NCBI RefSeq assembly: GCF_000622005.1 | Contig: NZ_JHWV01000005.1 | Coordinates: forward strand, 186,001 to 250,000 | Source: Anaerovibrio sp. RM50 | Lineage (GTDB): Bacteria; Bacillota; Negativicutes; Selenomonadales; Selenomonadaceae | DNA: 64,000 nt | Reading direction: 5' to 3' | Part shown: positions 1-8,794 of the stretch, in pieces | Position numbering within the stretch: position 1 is the stretch's first letter | Layout of the letters: every line of letters begins with the position of its first letter | Notes under the pieces: generated by a model | Told to the model about the DNA's origin: nothing | Seen by the model: only the letters and a program-made list of their open reading frames with translations | Databases searched by the model: none | Position numbers and translations under genes: made by a program

Positions 1-1
1 T

Positions 2-1669
2 GCAATGTTAGTAGGAGCAATTCTTGAAGCAGTGGGAATAGGTGCCATTTTGCCATTGATTTCAATAATGGGAAATGAAAAAATATTGTATGAGAATTAC
101 GAATTAGCTGAGAATTTGAGCTTAATAGGAATAACAACACATACAGAGTTTATTGTTATGTTGTCATGCGGCCTTATTGTTTTGTATTTAGCAAAAAACT
201 TATATATTGCTTGGGAGAGCTATTTCCAAATACATTTCGCAATAAAAAATCAGATTTATTATTCGAAAGAATTACTAGCAGAATATATTCGTAAACCGTA
301 TTTGTTCCACATTAACCATAATACGGCAACATTGATTAGGAATGTCCATTCTGGTTCTATGGTAACATTTTCATTAATATTGATTCCTACATTACAGCTG
401 ATTACTGAGGTCATGACTGCATTTATAATTTGGTTGATGTTAGTAATAGTTGATCCGTTTACGGCAATTATTGTGGCAGGCGTATTGTCTATCATAATAA
501 TTGGAATTTCTAGGTTCTTTCGCCGAAAAATTACAAATCAAGGAATTATCCAAAATAATTATACAGCACAGTATATAAAGTGGTTAAATCAATCTTTGGG
601 TGCGATTAAGGAAACCAAGATACTACATAAAGAAGAATTTTTTTTGCGAGAATTTAATAATGCTTATTGCCATTATGGTAAGGCAAATGGAAAATTTAAT
701 TTTTTTAATCAAGTTCCTCGTACTATTATTGAAGCTTGTGTTGTTAGTGGTCTGCTTGTCCTTATTATTGTTAAATTAATATTAGGTAATACACCAATGG
801 ATATTGTCCCTTTGCTTGGAGTTCTAGCACTTGCAGCTTTTCGATTGATGCCCAGTGCTAATCGTATTATTAATTATGCAAATCTAATAAAATTCCAAAT
901 GCCGTTTTTTAATGAACTTTATCCAGAGCTTTATTCAATTCGTAGACGTGTTGAAAAAAAATCAGATGGTTATATAACTCCACCAGGAAAAAAATTACCA
1001 TATAAAGATATTTTATGCGTTGAACATGTTGGATTTCATTATCCTGATATGGAGGATGATGTGTTGTCAGATGTCACGTTTAATGTTCCTAAAGGAAAGT
1101 TTGTCGGTATTGTTGGACCATCCGGTGCAGGTAAGACTACTTTTGTTGACATATTACTTGGTCTGTTAGAACCAACAAGTGGGAAGATTACTGTCGATGG
1201 TATTGATATTTTCTCTGATATAAGGGCATGGCAGGAAAACCTTGCATATGTGCCTCAAAGTATATATTTGATAGATGGTACTATTAAAGAGAATATAGCA
1301 TTGGGGGTGAAGAGTGAAGATATAAGTGATGAACAAATAAAAACTGTTCTTAGAATGGCTGAATTATATGATTATATAATGTCCTTGCCAGAAGGGATGA
1401 ATACTCAAGTGGGGGAACGCGGAGTAAAACTTAGTGGAGGACAATGCCAGCGAATTGGTATTGCCAGAGCATTATATCAGCAACCGGAGGTGCTTATTCT
1501 GGATGAGGCTACTAGTGCACTTGATAATGAAACCGAGAAGAGTATTACAGAGACAATACTGAAACTCAAGGGAACAATTACAATAGTGAGTATTGCACAT
1601 AGAGTTAGTACTTTGGAAGCGTGTGATTATAAGGTCAAATTTCAATCAGGTAGGGTTGAAATAATTTAA
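2..1669 (+). CDS. ABC transporter, PglK/MsbA-type lipid-linked glycan flippase (5' end cut by window)
   Basis: Half-transporter with an N-terminal membrane domain and a C-terminal ATPase, probably moving a lipid-linked oligosaccharide across the inner membrane. The frame is open to the left edge and the first visible residues already lie in the first membrane helix (ILEAVGIGAILPLISIM). Roughly 20 N-terminal residues are therefore missing, and the ATG at position 5 is probably internal. Hydrophobic segments follow near residues 47-65, 120-170 and 240-285. The ATPase domain starts near residue 340, with Walker A GPSGAGKTT (Lys about 377), signature LSGGQ near 477, Walker B LILDEATSALD near 500 and a switch His in IAHR. 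Neighbouring sugar-nucleotide and glycosyltransferase genes support glycan export rather than drug export. Family assignment is firm; the substrate is inferred. Confidence 0.85.
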   Translation, partial: AMLVGAILEAVGIGAILPLISIMGNEKILYENYELAENLSLIGITTHTEFIVMLSCGLIVLYLAKNLYIAWESYFQIHFAIKNQIYYSKELLAEYIRKPYLFHINHNTATLIRNVHSGSMVTFSLILIPTLQLITEVMTAFIIWLMLVIVDPFTAIIVAGVLSIIIIGISRFFRRKITNQGIIQNNYTAQYIKWLNQSLGAIKETKILHKEEFFLREFNNAYCHYGKANGKFNFFNQVPRTIIEACVVSGLLVLIIVKLILGNTPMDIVPLLGVLALAAFRLMPSANRIINYANLIKFQMPFFNELYPELYSIRRRVEKKSDGYITPPGKKLPYKDILCVEHVGFHYPDMEDDVLSDVTFNVPKGKFVGIVGPSGAGKTTFVDILLGLLEPTSGKITVDGIDIFSDIRAWQENLAYVPQSIYLIDGTIKENIALGVKSEDISDEQIKTVLRMAELYDYIMSLPEGMNTQVGERGVKLSGGQCQRIGIARALYQQPEVLILDEATSALDNETEKSITETILKLKGTITIVSIAHRVSTLEACDYKVKFQSGRVEII

Positions 1670-1681
1670 AGGTAATATTTG

Positions 1682-1972
1682 ATGCGACCGACAGCATTTT
1701 GTTTTTTATTGTTTGATAGTACTTATGAAAATGAGAAAAGAAATAACAGGGTAGGCACTCATTTCGCTTTAAATAAAATTTTGGATAGTTTTGTTGAAGA
1801 GAATGACAACACATTTTTGATTTATGTGCGTAAATATGTATTGTCATCAACTGATTTGACAGATAATATCAGGCATTATAAGAGAAATGTATATTATAAG
1901 TTAGCTATTGAAATTGTAAAATTAATAGAATCATTTAATACAAGTAGTAAAAAAATTCAGGCGTTAAGCTAA
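1682..1972 (+). CDS. Small hypothetical protein, possibly the truncated start of a larger gene
   Basis: A 97-residue frame that I do not recognise. It starts at an ATG just after a weak AAAGGT site, 10 bases downstream of the flippase stop. The protein is charged and soluble-looking, with no signal peptide or membrane segment. After its stop, an adjacent frame continues open from about 1963 to 2040 and reads like a protein C-terminus (KIKNDVLDIPIVSRIWQKSK, then stop). The two pieces may be one gene split by a frameshift or an internal deletion. Codon use is AT-rich like its neighbours. Function unknown. Confidence 0.4.
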   Translation: MRPTAFCFLLFDSTYENEKRNNRVGTHFALNKILDSFVEENDNTFLIYVRKYVLSSTDLTDNIRHYKRNVYYKLAIEIVKLIESFNTSSKKIQALS

Positions 1973-2069
1973 AAACTCGTAAAATTAAAAATGATGTATT
2001 GGATATACCGATTGTTTCGCGGATTTGGCAAAAATCTAAGTAATTTACACATATTTATGGGAGGATCAA

Positions 2070-3377
2070 ATGTCTCAAGAAATTTTAAGTAATTTAAAAC
2101 CCAACATAGCTGTTGTTGGATTAGGTTATGTTGGAATGCCCTTGGCAGTGGCTTTTGCAAAAAAAACAAAGGTTATAGGTTTTGACACTAATGTTGAGAA
2201 AATAAACAGATATCAATCTGGTATAGATCCAACCTTTGAAGTGGGCGATGAAATAATAAAAAATACAACAGTTGAGTTTACATCAGATGAAAGCACATTG
2301 GATGAAGTAGATTTTTTTATTGTGGCTGTACCTACTCCGATAAACCAGGACAAAACACCTGATTTATCTCCGGTAGAAGGTGCTAGTGCGGTAGTAGGCC
2401 GTCATCTTCATAAAGGTGCCATTGTTGTATATGAATCTACTGTATATCCAGGAGTAACAGAGGATATCTGTCTTCCTATTCTTGAAAAAGTATCTGGACT
2501 GACAGGTGGACGTGACTTTAAAATAGGTTATTCTCCAGAACGTATTAATCCGGGGGATAAGGTTCATCGCTTGGAAAACATAAAAAAGATTGTTTCAGGC
2601 ATGGATGAGGAATCTCTGAATGAAATTGCAAAGGTTTATGAGATGATTATTCAAGTTGGCGTACACCGTGCGCCATCCATAAAAGTTGCTGAGGCTGCAA
2701 AAGTAGTAGAAAATAGCCAAAGAGATATTAATATAGCCTTCATGAATGAATTGGCTACAGTGTTTGAAAGAATGGGAATTGCCACCCTTGATGTTTTGGA
2801 GGCTATGAATACAAAGTGGAATGCACTTAATTTTCGTCCAGGATTGGTAGGAGGACATTGTATTGGAGTGGATCCATATTATTTCGTTTATCAGGCAGAA
2901 AAGCTGGGTTATCATAGTCCAGTGATTATGGCTGGTAGAAAGATAAACGACGGCATGGGCGCCTTTGTTGCTGATATAGCGATAAAGCACATGATAAAGG
3001 CTGGTTTGGTTGTTCGAGATGCTAATGTGGCTATATTAGGTTTAACATTCAAAGAGAATTGTCCAGATATTCGTAATACCAAGGTTATGGATATTGTTAG
3101 ACGCTTAAGGGAATATGGGATTCAACCAATGGTTTGTGATCCATTAGCAGATGTTCAAGAAACGAAAAAAATGTATAGTATTAATCTAGTGGATTTTAAC
3201 AATTTATGTAATATTGATTGTTGCATTGTGGCAGTGGCTCATCAGGTATTTTGCCATCTAAATATGGATGATTTAAAAAAAATAAATAGACCAACGCAGA
3301 AGATGATATTGATAGATGTTAAAGGTTGCAACAAAAAAATGTCATTAGAAGATATCATTGATTATTGGAGTTTATAA
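2070..3377 (+). CDS. tviB: UDP-sugar 6-dehydrogenase, TviB/WbpA/WecC-like
   Basis: NAD-dependent oxidation of C6 of a UDP-N-acetylhexosamine to the uronic acid, giving an acidic sugar donor for the surface glycan. The Rossmann motif GLGYVG is at residues 17-22. The central part contains the catalytic-domain motif GGHCIGVDPYY with the nucleophilic cysteine at residue 264, and the C-terminal domain starts with LGLTFKENCPDIRNTK. The length of 435 residues is usual for the TviB/WbpA branch. GGGAGG precedes the ATG. The exact substrate (UDP-GlcNAc versus UDP-GalNAc or UDP-ManNAc) cannot be decided by eye, so the symbol is a family label. The next gene overlaps its stop codon by one base. Confidence 0.85.
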   Translation: MSQEILSNLKPNIAVVGLGYVGMPLAVAFAKKTKVIGFDTNVEKINRYQSGIDPTFEVGDEIIKNTTVEFTSDESTLDEVDFFIVAVPTPINQDKTPDLSPVEGASAVVGRHLHKGAIVVYESTVYPGVTEDICLPILEKVSGLTGGRDFKIGYSPERINPGDKVHRLENIKKIVSGMDEESLNEIAKVYEMIIQVGVHRAPSIKVAEAAKVVENSQRDINIAFMNELATVFERMGIATLDVLEAMNTKWNALNFRPGLVGGHCIGVDPYYFVYQAEKLGYHSPVIMAGRKINDGMGAFVADIAIKHMIKAGLVVRDANVAILGLTFKENCPDIRNTKVMDIVRRLREYGIQPMVCDPLADVQETKKMYSINLVDFNNLCNIDCCIVAVAHQVFCHLNMDDLKKINRPTQKMILIDVKGCNKKMSLEDIIDYWSL

Positions 3378-4255
3378 TGAATAAAGATTTTATACCAGGA
3401 TTAGTGTCGGTGGTTATTCCTACATATAACCGTGAGGATTCAATTTTAGATGCTATACAGTCAGTTGTTGAGCAAGATTATAAAAATATTGAAATTTTGG
3501 TGTGCGATGATTTTTCTCAAGATGATACAAAGACGGTTGTATTAAACTATGCTAAAGAACATGATAATGTAAAGTATTTATTAAGAAGTGATGGTGGCAA
3601 GGGGGCGCAATGGGCAAGAAATAATGGCATAGAATGCGCCCGGGGGGAATATATTGCATTTTTAGATTCTGATGATGAATTATTGCCTGGTTCAATATCA
3701 AATAGGGTTGCGGCATTTCATGATCATCCTACTGTGGATATGGTTTATGGTGATGTAGATGTTGATCATCAGCTTTTTCACTATGACCATATACAATATG
3801 AGGATCAAAATCTATATCTAATGCAAGAATTATCTCTTTGCTGTTTTATTACAATAATGGTACGTAAAAAAGCGTTTGAAAAGATGCCATTACTTGATAC
3901 TGAATTAAAAAGCTGGCAGGATGATAATCTGGTACTAAATATTAATAAGTATGGAATGAAGATGTTTCACTGTGGGGTATCGGTAGCCAATATACGCCGT
4001 GTTGGTGATAGTATTTCGACAAATTCGTGGAATTTGTTTTACGGGCTAAAAAGACTTATAAAAATATATAGAAATGACATTGTAGATGGGAGCTCATATT
4101 GCCGATTGCTTTTATGGAAGTTGAGAATACTGAATAATTGGTTTTTGGCTATGAGAAATCAGCAAAGATATAGATTAAATAGAGTTATTTTTTCCATTGC
4201 ACATAAAATAACCTATATAATTTGTAGAATGTTTTTTAGACATATTTGGGGCTAG
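3377..4255 (+). CDS. Family 2 glycosyltransferase (GT-A)
   Basis: Inverting nucleotide-sugar-dependent glycosyltransferase. The N-terminus has the hallmark VSVVIPTYNREDSI, the nucleotide-binding DDFSQDDT segment, and a metal-binding DSDDE near residue 96. A conserved QDDN follows near residue 180, the likely catalytic-base region. The ATG at 3377 shares its A with the upstream TAA, so translation is coupled. The C-terminal 60 residues are basic and partly hydrophobic (FRHIWG end), consistent with peripheral membrane attachment. Acceptor and sugar are unknown. Confidence 0.85.
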   Translation: MNKDFIPGLVSVVIPTYNREDSILDAIQSVVEQDYKNIEILVCDDFSQDDTKTVVLNYAKEHDNVKYLLRSDGGKGAQWARNNGIECARGEYIAFLDSDDELLPGSISNRVAAFHDHPTVDMVYGDVDVDHQLFHYDHIQYEDQNLYLMQELSLCCFITIMVRKKAFEKMPLLDTELKSWQDDNLVLNINKYGMKMFHCGVSVANIRRVGDSISTNSWNLFYGLKRLIKIYRNDIVDGSSYCRLLLWKLRILNNWFLAMRNQQRYRLNRVIFSIAHKITYIICRMFFRHIWG

Positions 4256-4270
4256 ATGGGTGATTTTACG

Positions 4271-4711
4271 ATGATTGAAGAGATAAAACACGAGGATAAA
4301 CTTTTGGCAATGATTATTCATCATGAATATAATAAGCCAGGCATTTCTTTTTTTACCCCAGGTGATTTATCCCAGCAGGTGGCATATATGCAACATCCAG
4401 ACGGGCATATAATAGAGCCACATGTGCACAATAAGGTAGTTCGTGAAGTACATTATACTCAGGAAGTTCTTTTGCTTAGAAAAGGAAAACTTCGTGTAGA
4501 TTTTTATGATGATGAGCGCAATTACCTGGAGAGCCGTATATTGGGAGCCGGAGATTTAATTCTTCTAGCCACGGGTGGCCATGGATTTAAAGTGCTTGAA
4601 GAAGTTGAAATGTTTGAAATAAAACAAGGACCGTACGCTGGAGACGGTGACAAGACTAGGTTTATGGGAATAGCAGACAATGAAATTGTTCTTCCGGAGG
4701 AGGAAAAGTGA
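4271..4711 (+). CDS. Cupin-fold protein of the glycan locus
   Basis: Single-domain cupin of 146 residues. Metal-binding-type histidines are seen in EPHVHNK and in the following VHYTQE, and a second cupin motif (GAGDLILLATGGHGFKV) forms the rest of the barrel. I chose the ATG at 4271 because GGTGATT, fully complementary to the 16S 3' end, ends 5 bases before it; the in-frame ATG at 4256 has no such site. The stop overlaps the following aminotransferase start. Small cupins beside DegT aminotransferases are often sugar ketoisomerases of the FdtA/WxcM type, but the sequence is not close enough to claim that. It could also be a sugar-binding or regulatory cupin. Confidence 0.6.
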   Translation: MIEEIKHEDKLLAMIIHHEYNKPGISFFTPGDLSQQVAYMQHPDGHIIEPHVHNKVVREVHYTQEVLLLRKGKLRVDFYDDERNYLESRILGAGDLILLATGGHGFKVLEEVEMFEIKQGPYAGDGDKTRFMGIADNEIVLPEEEK

Positions 4712-5832
4712 TGCGAAAGGTTTTTGTTAACGAGCCAGTTTTAAATGGTAATGAAAAAAAATATATTAATGAGTGTATTGAGACCAATTGGATTTCTTTT
4801 GAGGGGCCCTTTGTTAAGCGTTTTGAAGAAGGAATGGCTGCTTTAACTCATCGGAAATATGGTGTTGCCGTATCTAATGGTTCTGTTGCTATTGATACGG
4901 CTATTATTGCTTTAGAAATTGGTGAAGGTGATGAGGTTATTATGCCGGACTTCACCATTATGTCTTGTGCTGCCCCTATTGTTCGAGTGGGGGCAAAGCC
5001 TATATTGATTGATGCGGATCCTTTTACTTGGAATATGAAGGTAGACGACATTGAGGCGAAAATTACCAATAAGACAAAGGCTATTATGGTAGTCCACATT
5101 TATGGATTGCCTGTGGATATGGATCCAGTGTTTGCGTTAGCAAAAAAATATAATTTGGCAATTATTGAAGATGCTGCTGAAATGCATGGACAAACATATA
5201 AAGGACGTCCATGTGGAAGTTTGGGTACTATTAGTACATTTAGTTTCTATCCTAATAAGCATATCACAAGCGGAGAGGGTGGTATGGTTGTAACTGATGA
5301 TGAGCATTTGGCAGAACGTTGCCAGTTGACCCGTAATCTATTTTTTAGTCCCAAAAAACGGTACGTTCATGAAGAACTTGGATATAATTTCCGTATGACT
5401 AATTTGCAGGCGGCAATTGGTTGTGCTCAGTTAGAGCGAATTGATGAGACAATTGTAAAAAAACGTCATATTGGTCATTTGTATAACGAACTTCTAAAGG
5501 ATGTGGAGGGACTTCAGAAACCGGTAGACAAGACAGATTATGCTGATAATATCTATTGGGTATATGGCATAGTATTGAATGATAGTATTAAGATAGATGC
5601 GGAAGAGTTTATGAAGCGGTTAGGTGCTGAGGGAATCGGCTGTCGAGGTTTTTTTTGGGGCATGCATGAGCAGCCTATATTCAAAAAGATGGGATTGTTT
5701 GAAGGTGAGCAATATCCAAATAGTGAAAGACTGGCACGACGCGGTTTTTATATACCAAGTGGCTTAAATCTGACAGATGATGACCAGAAATATGTTGTAA
5801 AAAAATTGAAAAAAGTGTTATCTAAGGTGTAG
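4711..5832 (+). CDS. DegT/DnrJ/EryC1/StrS sugar aminotransferase, perosamine-synthase-like
   Basis: PLP-dependent aminotransferase that puts an amino group on a nucleotide-linked keto sugar, probably at C4 as in GDP-perosamine synthase. Family motifs are ISFEGPFVKRFEE, VSNGSVAID, EVIMPDFTIMSCA, the PLP-pocket IIEDAAEMHG, and SFYPNKHITSGEGG with the Schiff-base lysine at residue 183. GGAGGAGG sits 7 bases before the ATG at 4711; a GTG directly before it is less well placed. The gene overlaps the cupin stop by one base. GDP-mannose genes at 32-36 kb could supply a GDP-4-keto sugar through Gmd, but the substrate is inferred. Confidence 0.8.
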   Translation: MRKVFVNEPVLNGNEKKYINECIETNWISFEGPFVKRFEEGMAALTHRKYGVAVSNGSVAIDTAIIALEIGEGDEVIMPDFTIMSCAAPIVRVGAKPILIDADPFTWNMKVDDIEAKITNKTKAIMVVHIYGLPVDMDPVFALAKKYNLAIIEDAAEMHGQTYKGRPCGSLGTISTFSFYPNKHITSGEGGMVVTDDEHLAERCQLTRNLFFSPKKRYVHEELGYNFRMTNLQAAIGCAQLERIDETIVKKRHIGHLYNELLKDVEGLQKPVDKTDYADNIYWVYGIVLNDSIKIDAEEFMKRLGAEGIGCRGFFWGMHEQPIFKKMGLFEGEQYPNSERLARRGFYIPSGLNLTDDDQKYVVKKLKKVLSKV

Positions 5833-5939
5833 TAATAATATCATATGGAAGACTCAGACAATACTGATAATTAATTAAACTAGCTCACAAGACATTGTGG
5901 AGCATATAATTATCAAGTATTCTTGGAGGTGATTTTGGG

Positions 5940-7142
5940 TTGCAAAAAGAAGATAGAAAAAAGCGTAGAATTGGGGTTTATTTAGGAGTAGAACCATATG
6001 TTGGTGGATCGTTTCAGTATGACCAATCAATTATTTGTGCATTAGATGCATTACCACGAGAACTTTTTGAAATAGTGGTTTTTTATAAGAACGATTTGTG
6101 GAAGGAGTATTTATCCACTTTTTCATTTCGAATGATAAAAACTTATGATAGGCGCCAATTGTGGGATATATGGGGAACAATCATTTTAAAAATCGCAAGT
6201 AAATGTAATTTTTATTTATGGAGGTGTAAAGGACTTTTTGCTAAAATAAGTAAGTTTTCTCAACAATTTGACAAGGAATATTTAGACTTGTTGATCTTCC
6301 CTTCACAGGAAATCTATCCTGCAATGGTAAAGACAAAAACAATTGGCGTAATACATGATTTGATGCATAGGTATGAAAAATTTCCAGAATCAGCGTCGGT
6401 GTTTGAGTTTAAGTGGCGCGAGTATTTATATAAAAATGTATGTGAAAGTACAGAGAGAATATTTGTTGATTCTGAAGTAGGCAAACGACATGTTATTGAA
6501 TGTTATGGGGATAGATATTCGGATAAAATAGAGATAATGCCATTTACGCCCCCACATTATTTGTTCGAGAATCATGAAGACATTTTGCCTAGTGAGGTAG
6601 TTTTGCCTAATAAATTTATTTTTTATCCTGCGCAGTTTTGGGAACATAAAAATCATAAAAACCTTATTTTAGCTACTAAGATGCTAAAAGATAGGGGGAT
6701 TGATATTCAGCTAATTTTTGTTGGTTCGCAGAAGAATGGTTATGAAGAGGCCATGGAGTTGATTCGTGCGAATGAATTGGAAGATAATATTCATGTTTTT
6801 GGCTATGTATCGGATTCTTTGATGAGAATTTTGTATCGACGTGCCAGAGCCATGATAATGGCTTCGTTTTGTGGACCTACCAATATTCCTCCATTAGAGG
6901 GGATGGCAATGGGATGTCCAGTTGCAGTTTCAAATGTGTATGCTATGCCGTGGCAGATAGGGGAGGCTGGGCTTGTTTTTGATCCTAAGAATGTTAATGA
7001 AATTTCAAATGTAATAGAAAAATTGTGGTTAGACGATGAATTATGTTCTGATTTAAAACGAAAAGGTTTGAAACGGGCGGAGTTTTTTTCACAAGCACAA
7101 TTCAATGATAGATTTTTAAAGGTTATAAAATCAATTTTTTAA
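5940..7142 (+). CDS. Family 4-type glycosyltransferase (GT-B)
   Basis: Retaining GT-B glycosyltransferase of 400 residues. The C-terminal half has the fold's usual series: FIFYPAQFWEHKNHKNLI, QLIFVGS, NIHVFGYVSDSLMRILYRRARAMI, then the donor-binding loop GPTNIPPLEGMAMGCPVAVS containing the conserved E-x7-E-like acidic residue. It starts with TTG at 5940, supported by a full GGAGGTGATT site ending 6 bases upstream; no in-frame ATG lies near. It follows a 107-base gap with no clear terminator. Probably adds a mannose- or fucose-like residue to the repeat unit (inference). Confidence 0.8.
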   Translation: MQKEDRKKRRIGVYLGVEPYVGGSFQYDQSIICALDALPRELFEIVVFYKNDLWKEYLSTFSFRMIKTYDRRQLWDIWGTIILKIASKCNFYLWRCKGLFAKISKFSQQFDKEYLDLLIFPSQEIYPAMVKTKTIGVIHDLMHRYEKFPESASVFEFKWREYLYKNVCESTERIFVDSEVGKRHVIECYGDRYSDKIEIMPFTPPHYLFENHEDILPSEVVLPNKFIFYPAQFWEHKNHKNLILATKMLKDRGIDIQLIFVGSQKNGYEEAMELIRANELEDNIHVFGYVSDSLMRILYRRARAMIMASFCGPTNIPPLEGMAMGCPVAVSNVYAMPWQIGEAGLVFDPKNVNEISNVIEKLWLDDELCSDLKRKGLKRAEFFSQAQFNDRFLKVIKSIF

Positions 7143-7197
7143 TTTTTTTATAACTTATCTGCGTAGCTCTTGATTTATTATGTTATATGAGGTCGTA

Positions 7198-8709
7198 ATG
7201 GAAAAATATTCTAGTATAATGAAAGCTTTAAAAAAAATTGAGGTTGATTTTCCCGTCAATGAGTGGAAAATTGATGGAGTTGAAATTTGGCCTATTCTAC
7301 GAGTTAGTGCACAATTAATTAATAGTAAAGATAATAATGAATATGGAAAAAACAAAAGGAATATATTAAAAAGAACATATGGAAAGATATGTAGCTTCCT
7401 AAGCATTATTAGAGATAAAGCCTTATATAAATACATTTATTTCAAAGATTATAGTCATAATGATTATATTTCTGAGCAACGAGATATCTTTTTTTTATCC
7501 TATTCTGTTTATAGGAAAGCTAAACTTGATGGAAAGTACTATTTTACAGAAATTTTTCCTTTCCTTAATGTTATTGATAATCCTTCTTATGTTATTTTTG
7601 AATCAACAATAACAGATACGTGGAAATTACCTAGGTACAATAAATCAATATTTTTGCAAAATGACATTTGGTTTGATTTATTTTGTAATAAACTGCGTAA
7701 TTTTGTAAATCATAAATATTTAAACCAAGAGATTTATTGCCCGTTGTGTGATGAACTGTATCAGTTTTTGGATAAAACTAATGTTAGTATACTTCCAATA
7801 AGTGAAGTCGCTTGTCAAATAAATTTATTGAAAGTGTATGAAAAATATTTCACAAAAAAATTACAAGTGGTAAAACCAAAACTTGTTGTTGTGGAATGGT
7901 ATTATGGTTTAGAAGGGTTTGCACTAATATTGGCAGCCAAAAAAATGGGGATACCAACAGCTGATTTGCAACATGGAAATCAAGATTCGGAACATTATGC
8001 ATATGGGTTATGGCCGGCTGAATCAAAGGGGTATCAATTATTACCAGACTATTTTTTAGTATGGGGAATGAGAGAGAAGAGAAATATACAGAAATGGAAT
8101 ACTTGCTGTGTAGACAAGCATATACCTTTGATAACCGGGTATCCATGGATAGATTTGTGGAAAAATAAAAAAATTCCTATGGGGTTCGAAAAGGAATTCA
8201 AAAAATTGGAAGCAGTTAAGGATTCAAGGTGCCAAAGTCACATTTTATTTTCTATGGATTACGAAATGCCTTGTGAAAATGTCATAAAATTGATACAGTC
8301 ATCTCCACCTGAATGGCAGTGGTGGATTAGAATGCACCCTGTAATGCTACATCACTGGAATGAATTTGGTCAATTGTTTGAACAAAAGCTTTTAGGATGT
8401 AATGCAAATTGGAAAGAAGCGTCTTCTTGTCCGTTGCCAGCCTTGTTGTCGTTTATTGATTTGAATATTACATATGGGTCTACAATAGCAATATTATGCG
8501 ATGAATGGAGAATTCCTTCTATAGCAGAAGATTCTAAGGTGTTGGAAGGAACTGCCGAAGGAGAAAGTTTAATTTTAATTTATAAATTGGACTTGTTAAA
8601 AATTAGTGATGTTTCTGAAATACTTGAAGGGAAGAAAAACATAGGAGTAGTATACAGCCGCGAAGATGATTATAATGATTTATCATTGATAAAATCAGTA
8701 ATTGAGTAG
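7198..8709 (+). CDS. Putative GT-B surface-glycan transferase with QHG motif
   Basis: A protein of about 503 residues. The centre (VVVEWYYGLEGFALILAAKK, then GIPTADLQHGNQDSEH) and the following YFLVWGMREK and GYPWIDLW match the arrangement in KpsS/LipB-like and CDP-glycerol-type surface carbohydrate enzymes, where a GT-B protein carries QHG before the second domain. The late segment ITYGSTIAILCDEWRIPSI resembles their nucleotide-binding loop. I chose the ATG at 7198 because GAGG lies 5 bases upstream; an in-frame ATG at 7180 lacks a site. The first 130 residues are very AT-rich and unrecognised. Likely a glycan polymer transferase; specific activity unknown. Confidence 0.6.
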   Translation: MEKYSSIMKALKKIEVDFPVNEWKIDGVEIWPILRVSAQLINSKDNNEYGKNKRNILKRTYGKICSFLSIIRDKALYKYIYFKDYSHNDYISEQRDIFFLSYSVYRKAKLDGKYYFTEIFPFLNVIDNPSYVIFESTITDTWKLPRYNKSIFLQNDIWFDLFCNKLRNFVNHKYLNQEIYCPLCDELYQFLDKTNVSILPISEVACQINLLKVYEKYFTKKLQVVKPKLVVVEWYYGLEGFALILAAKKMGIPTADLQHGNQDSEHYAYGLWPAESKGYQLLPDYFLVWGMREKRNIQKWNTCCVDKHIPLITGYPWIDLWKNKKIPMGFEKEFKKLEAVKDSRCQSHILFSMDYEMPCENVIKLIQSSPPEWQWWIRMHPVMLHHWNEFGQLFEQKLLGCNANWKEASSCPLPALLSFIDLNITYGSTIAILCDEWRIPSIAEDSKVLEGTAEGESLILIYKLDLLKISDVSEILEGKKNIGVVYSREDDYNDLSLIKSVIE

Positions 8710-8794
8710 CAGATTTTTAGATTCATATTGTATAATAAGAAACATATACATAAGTGTTTTCATTAAGACTGAAAAATAGGAGAGTGTTGTAGTT

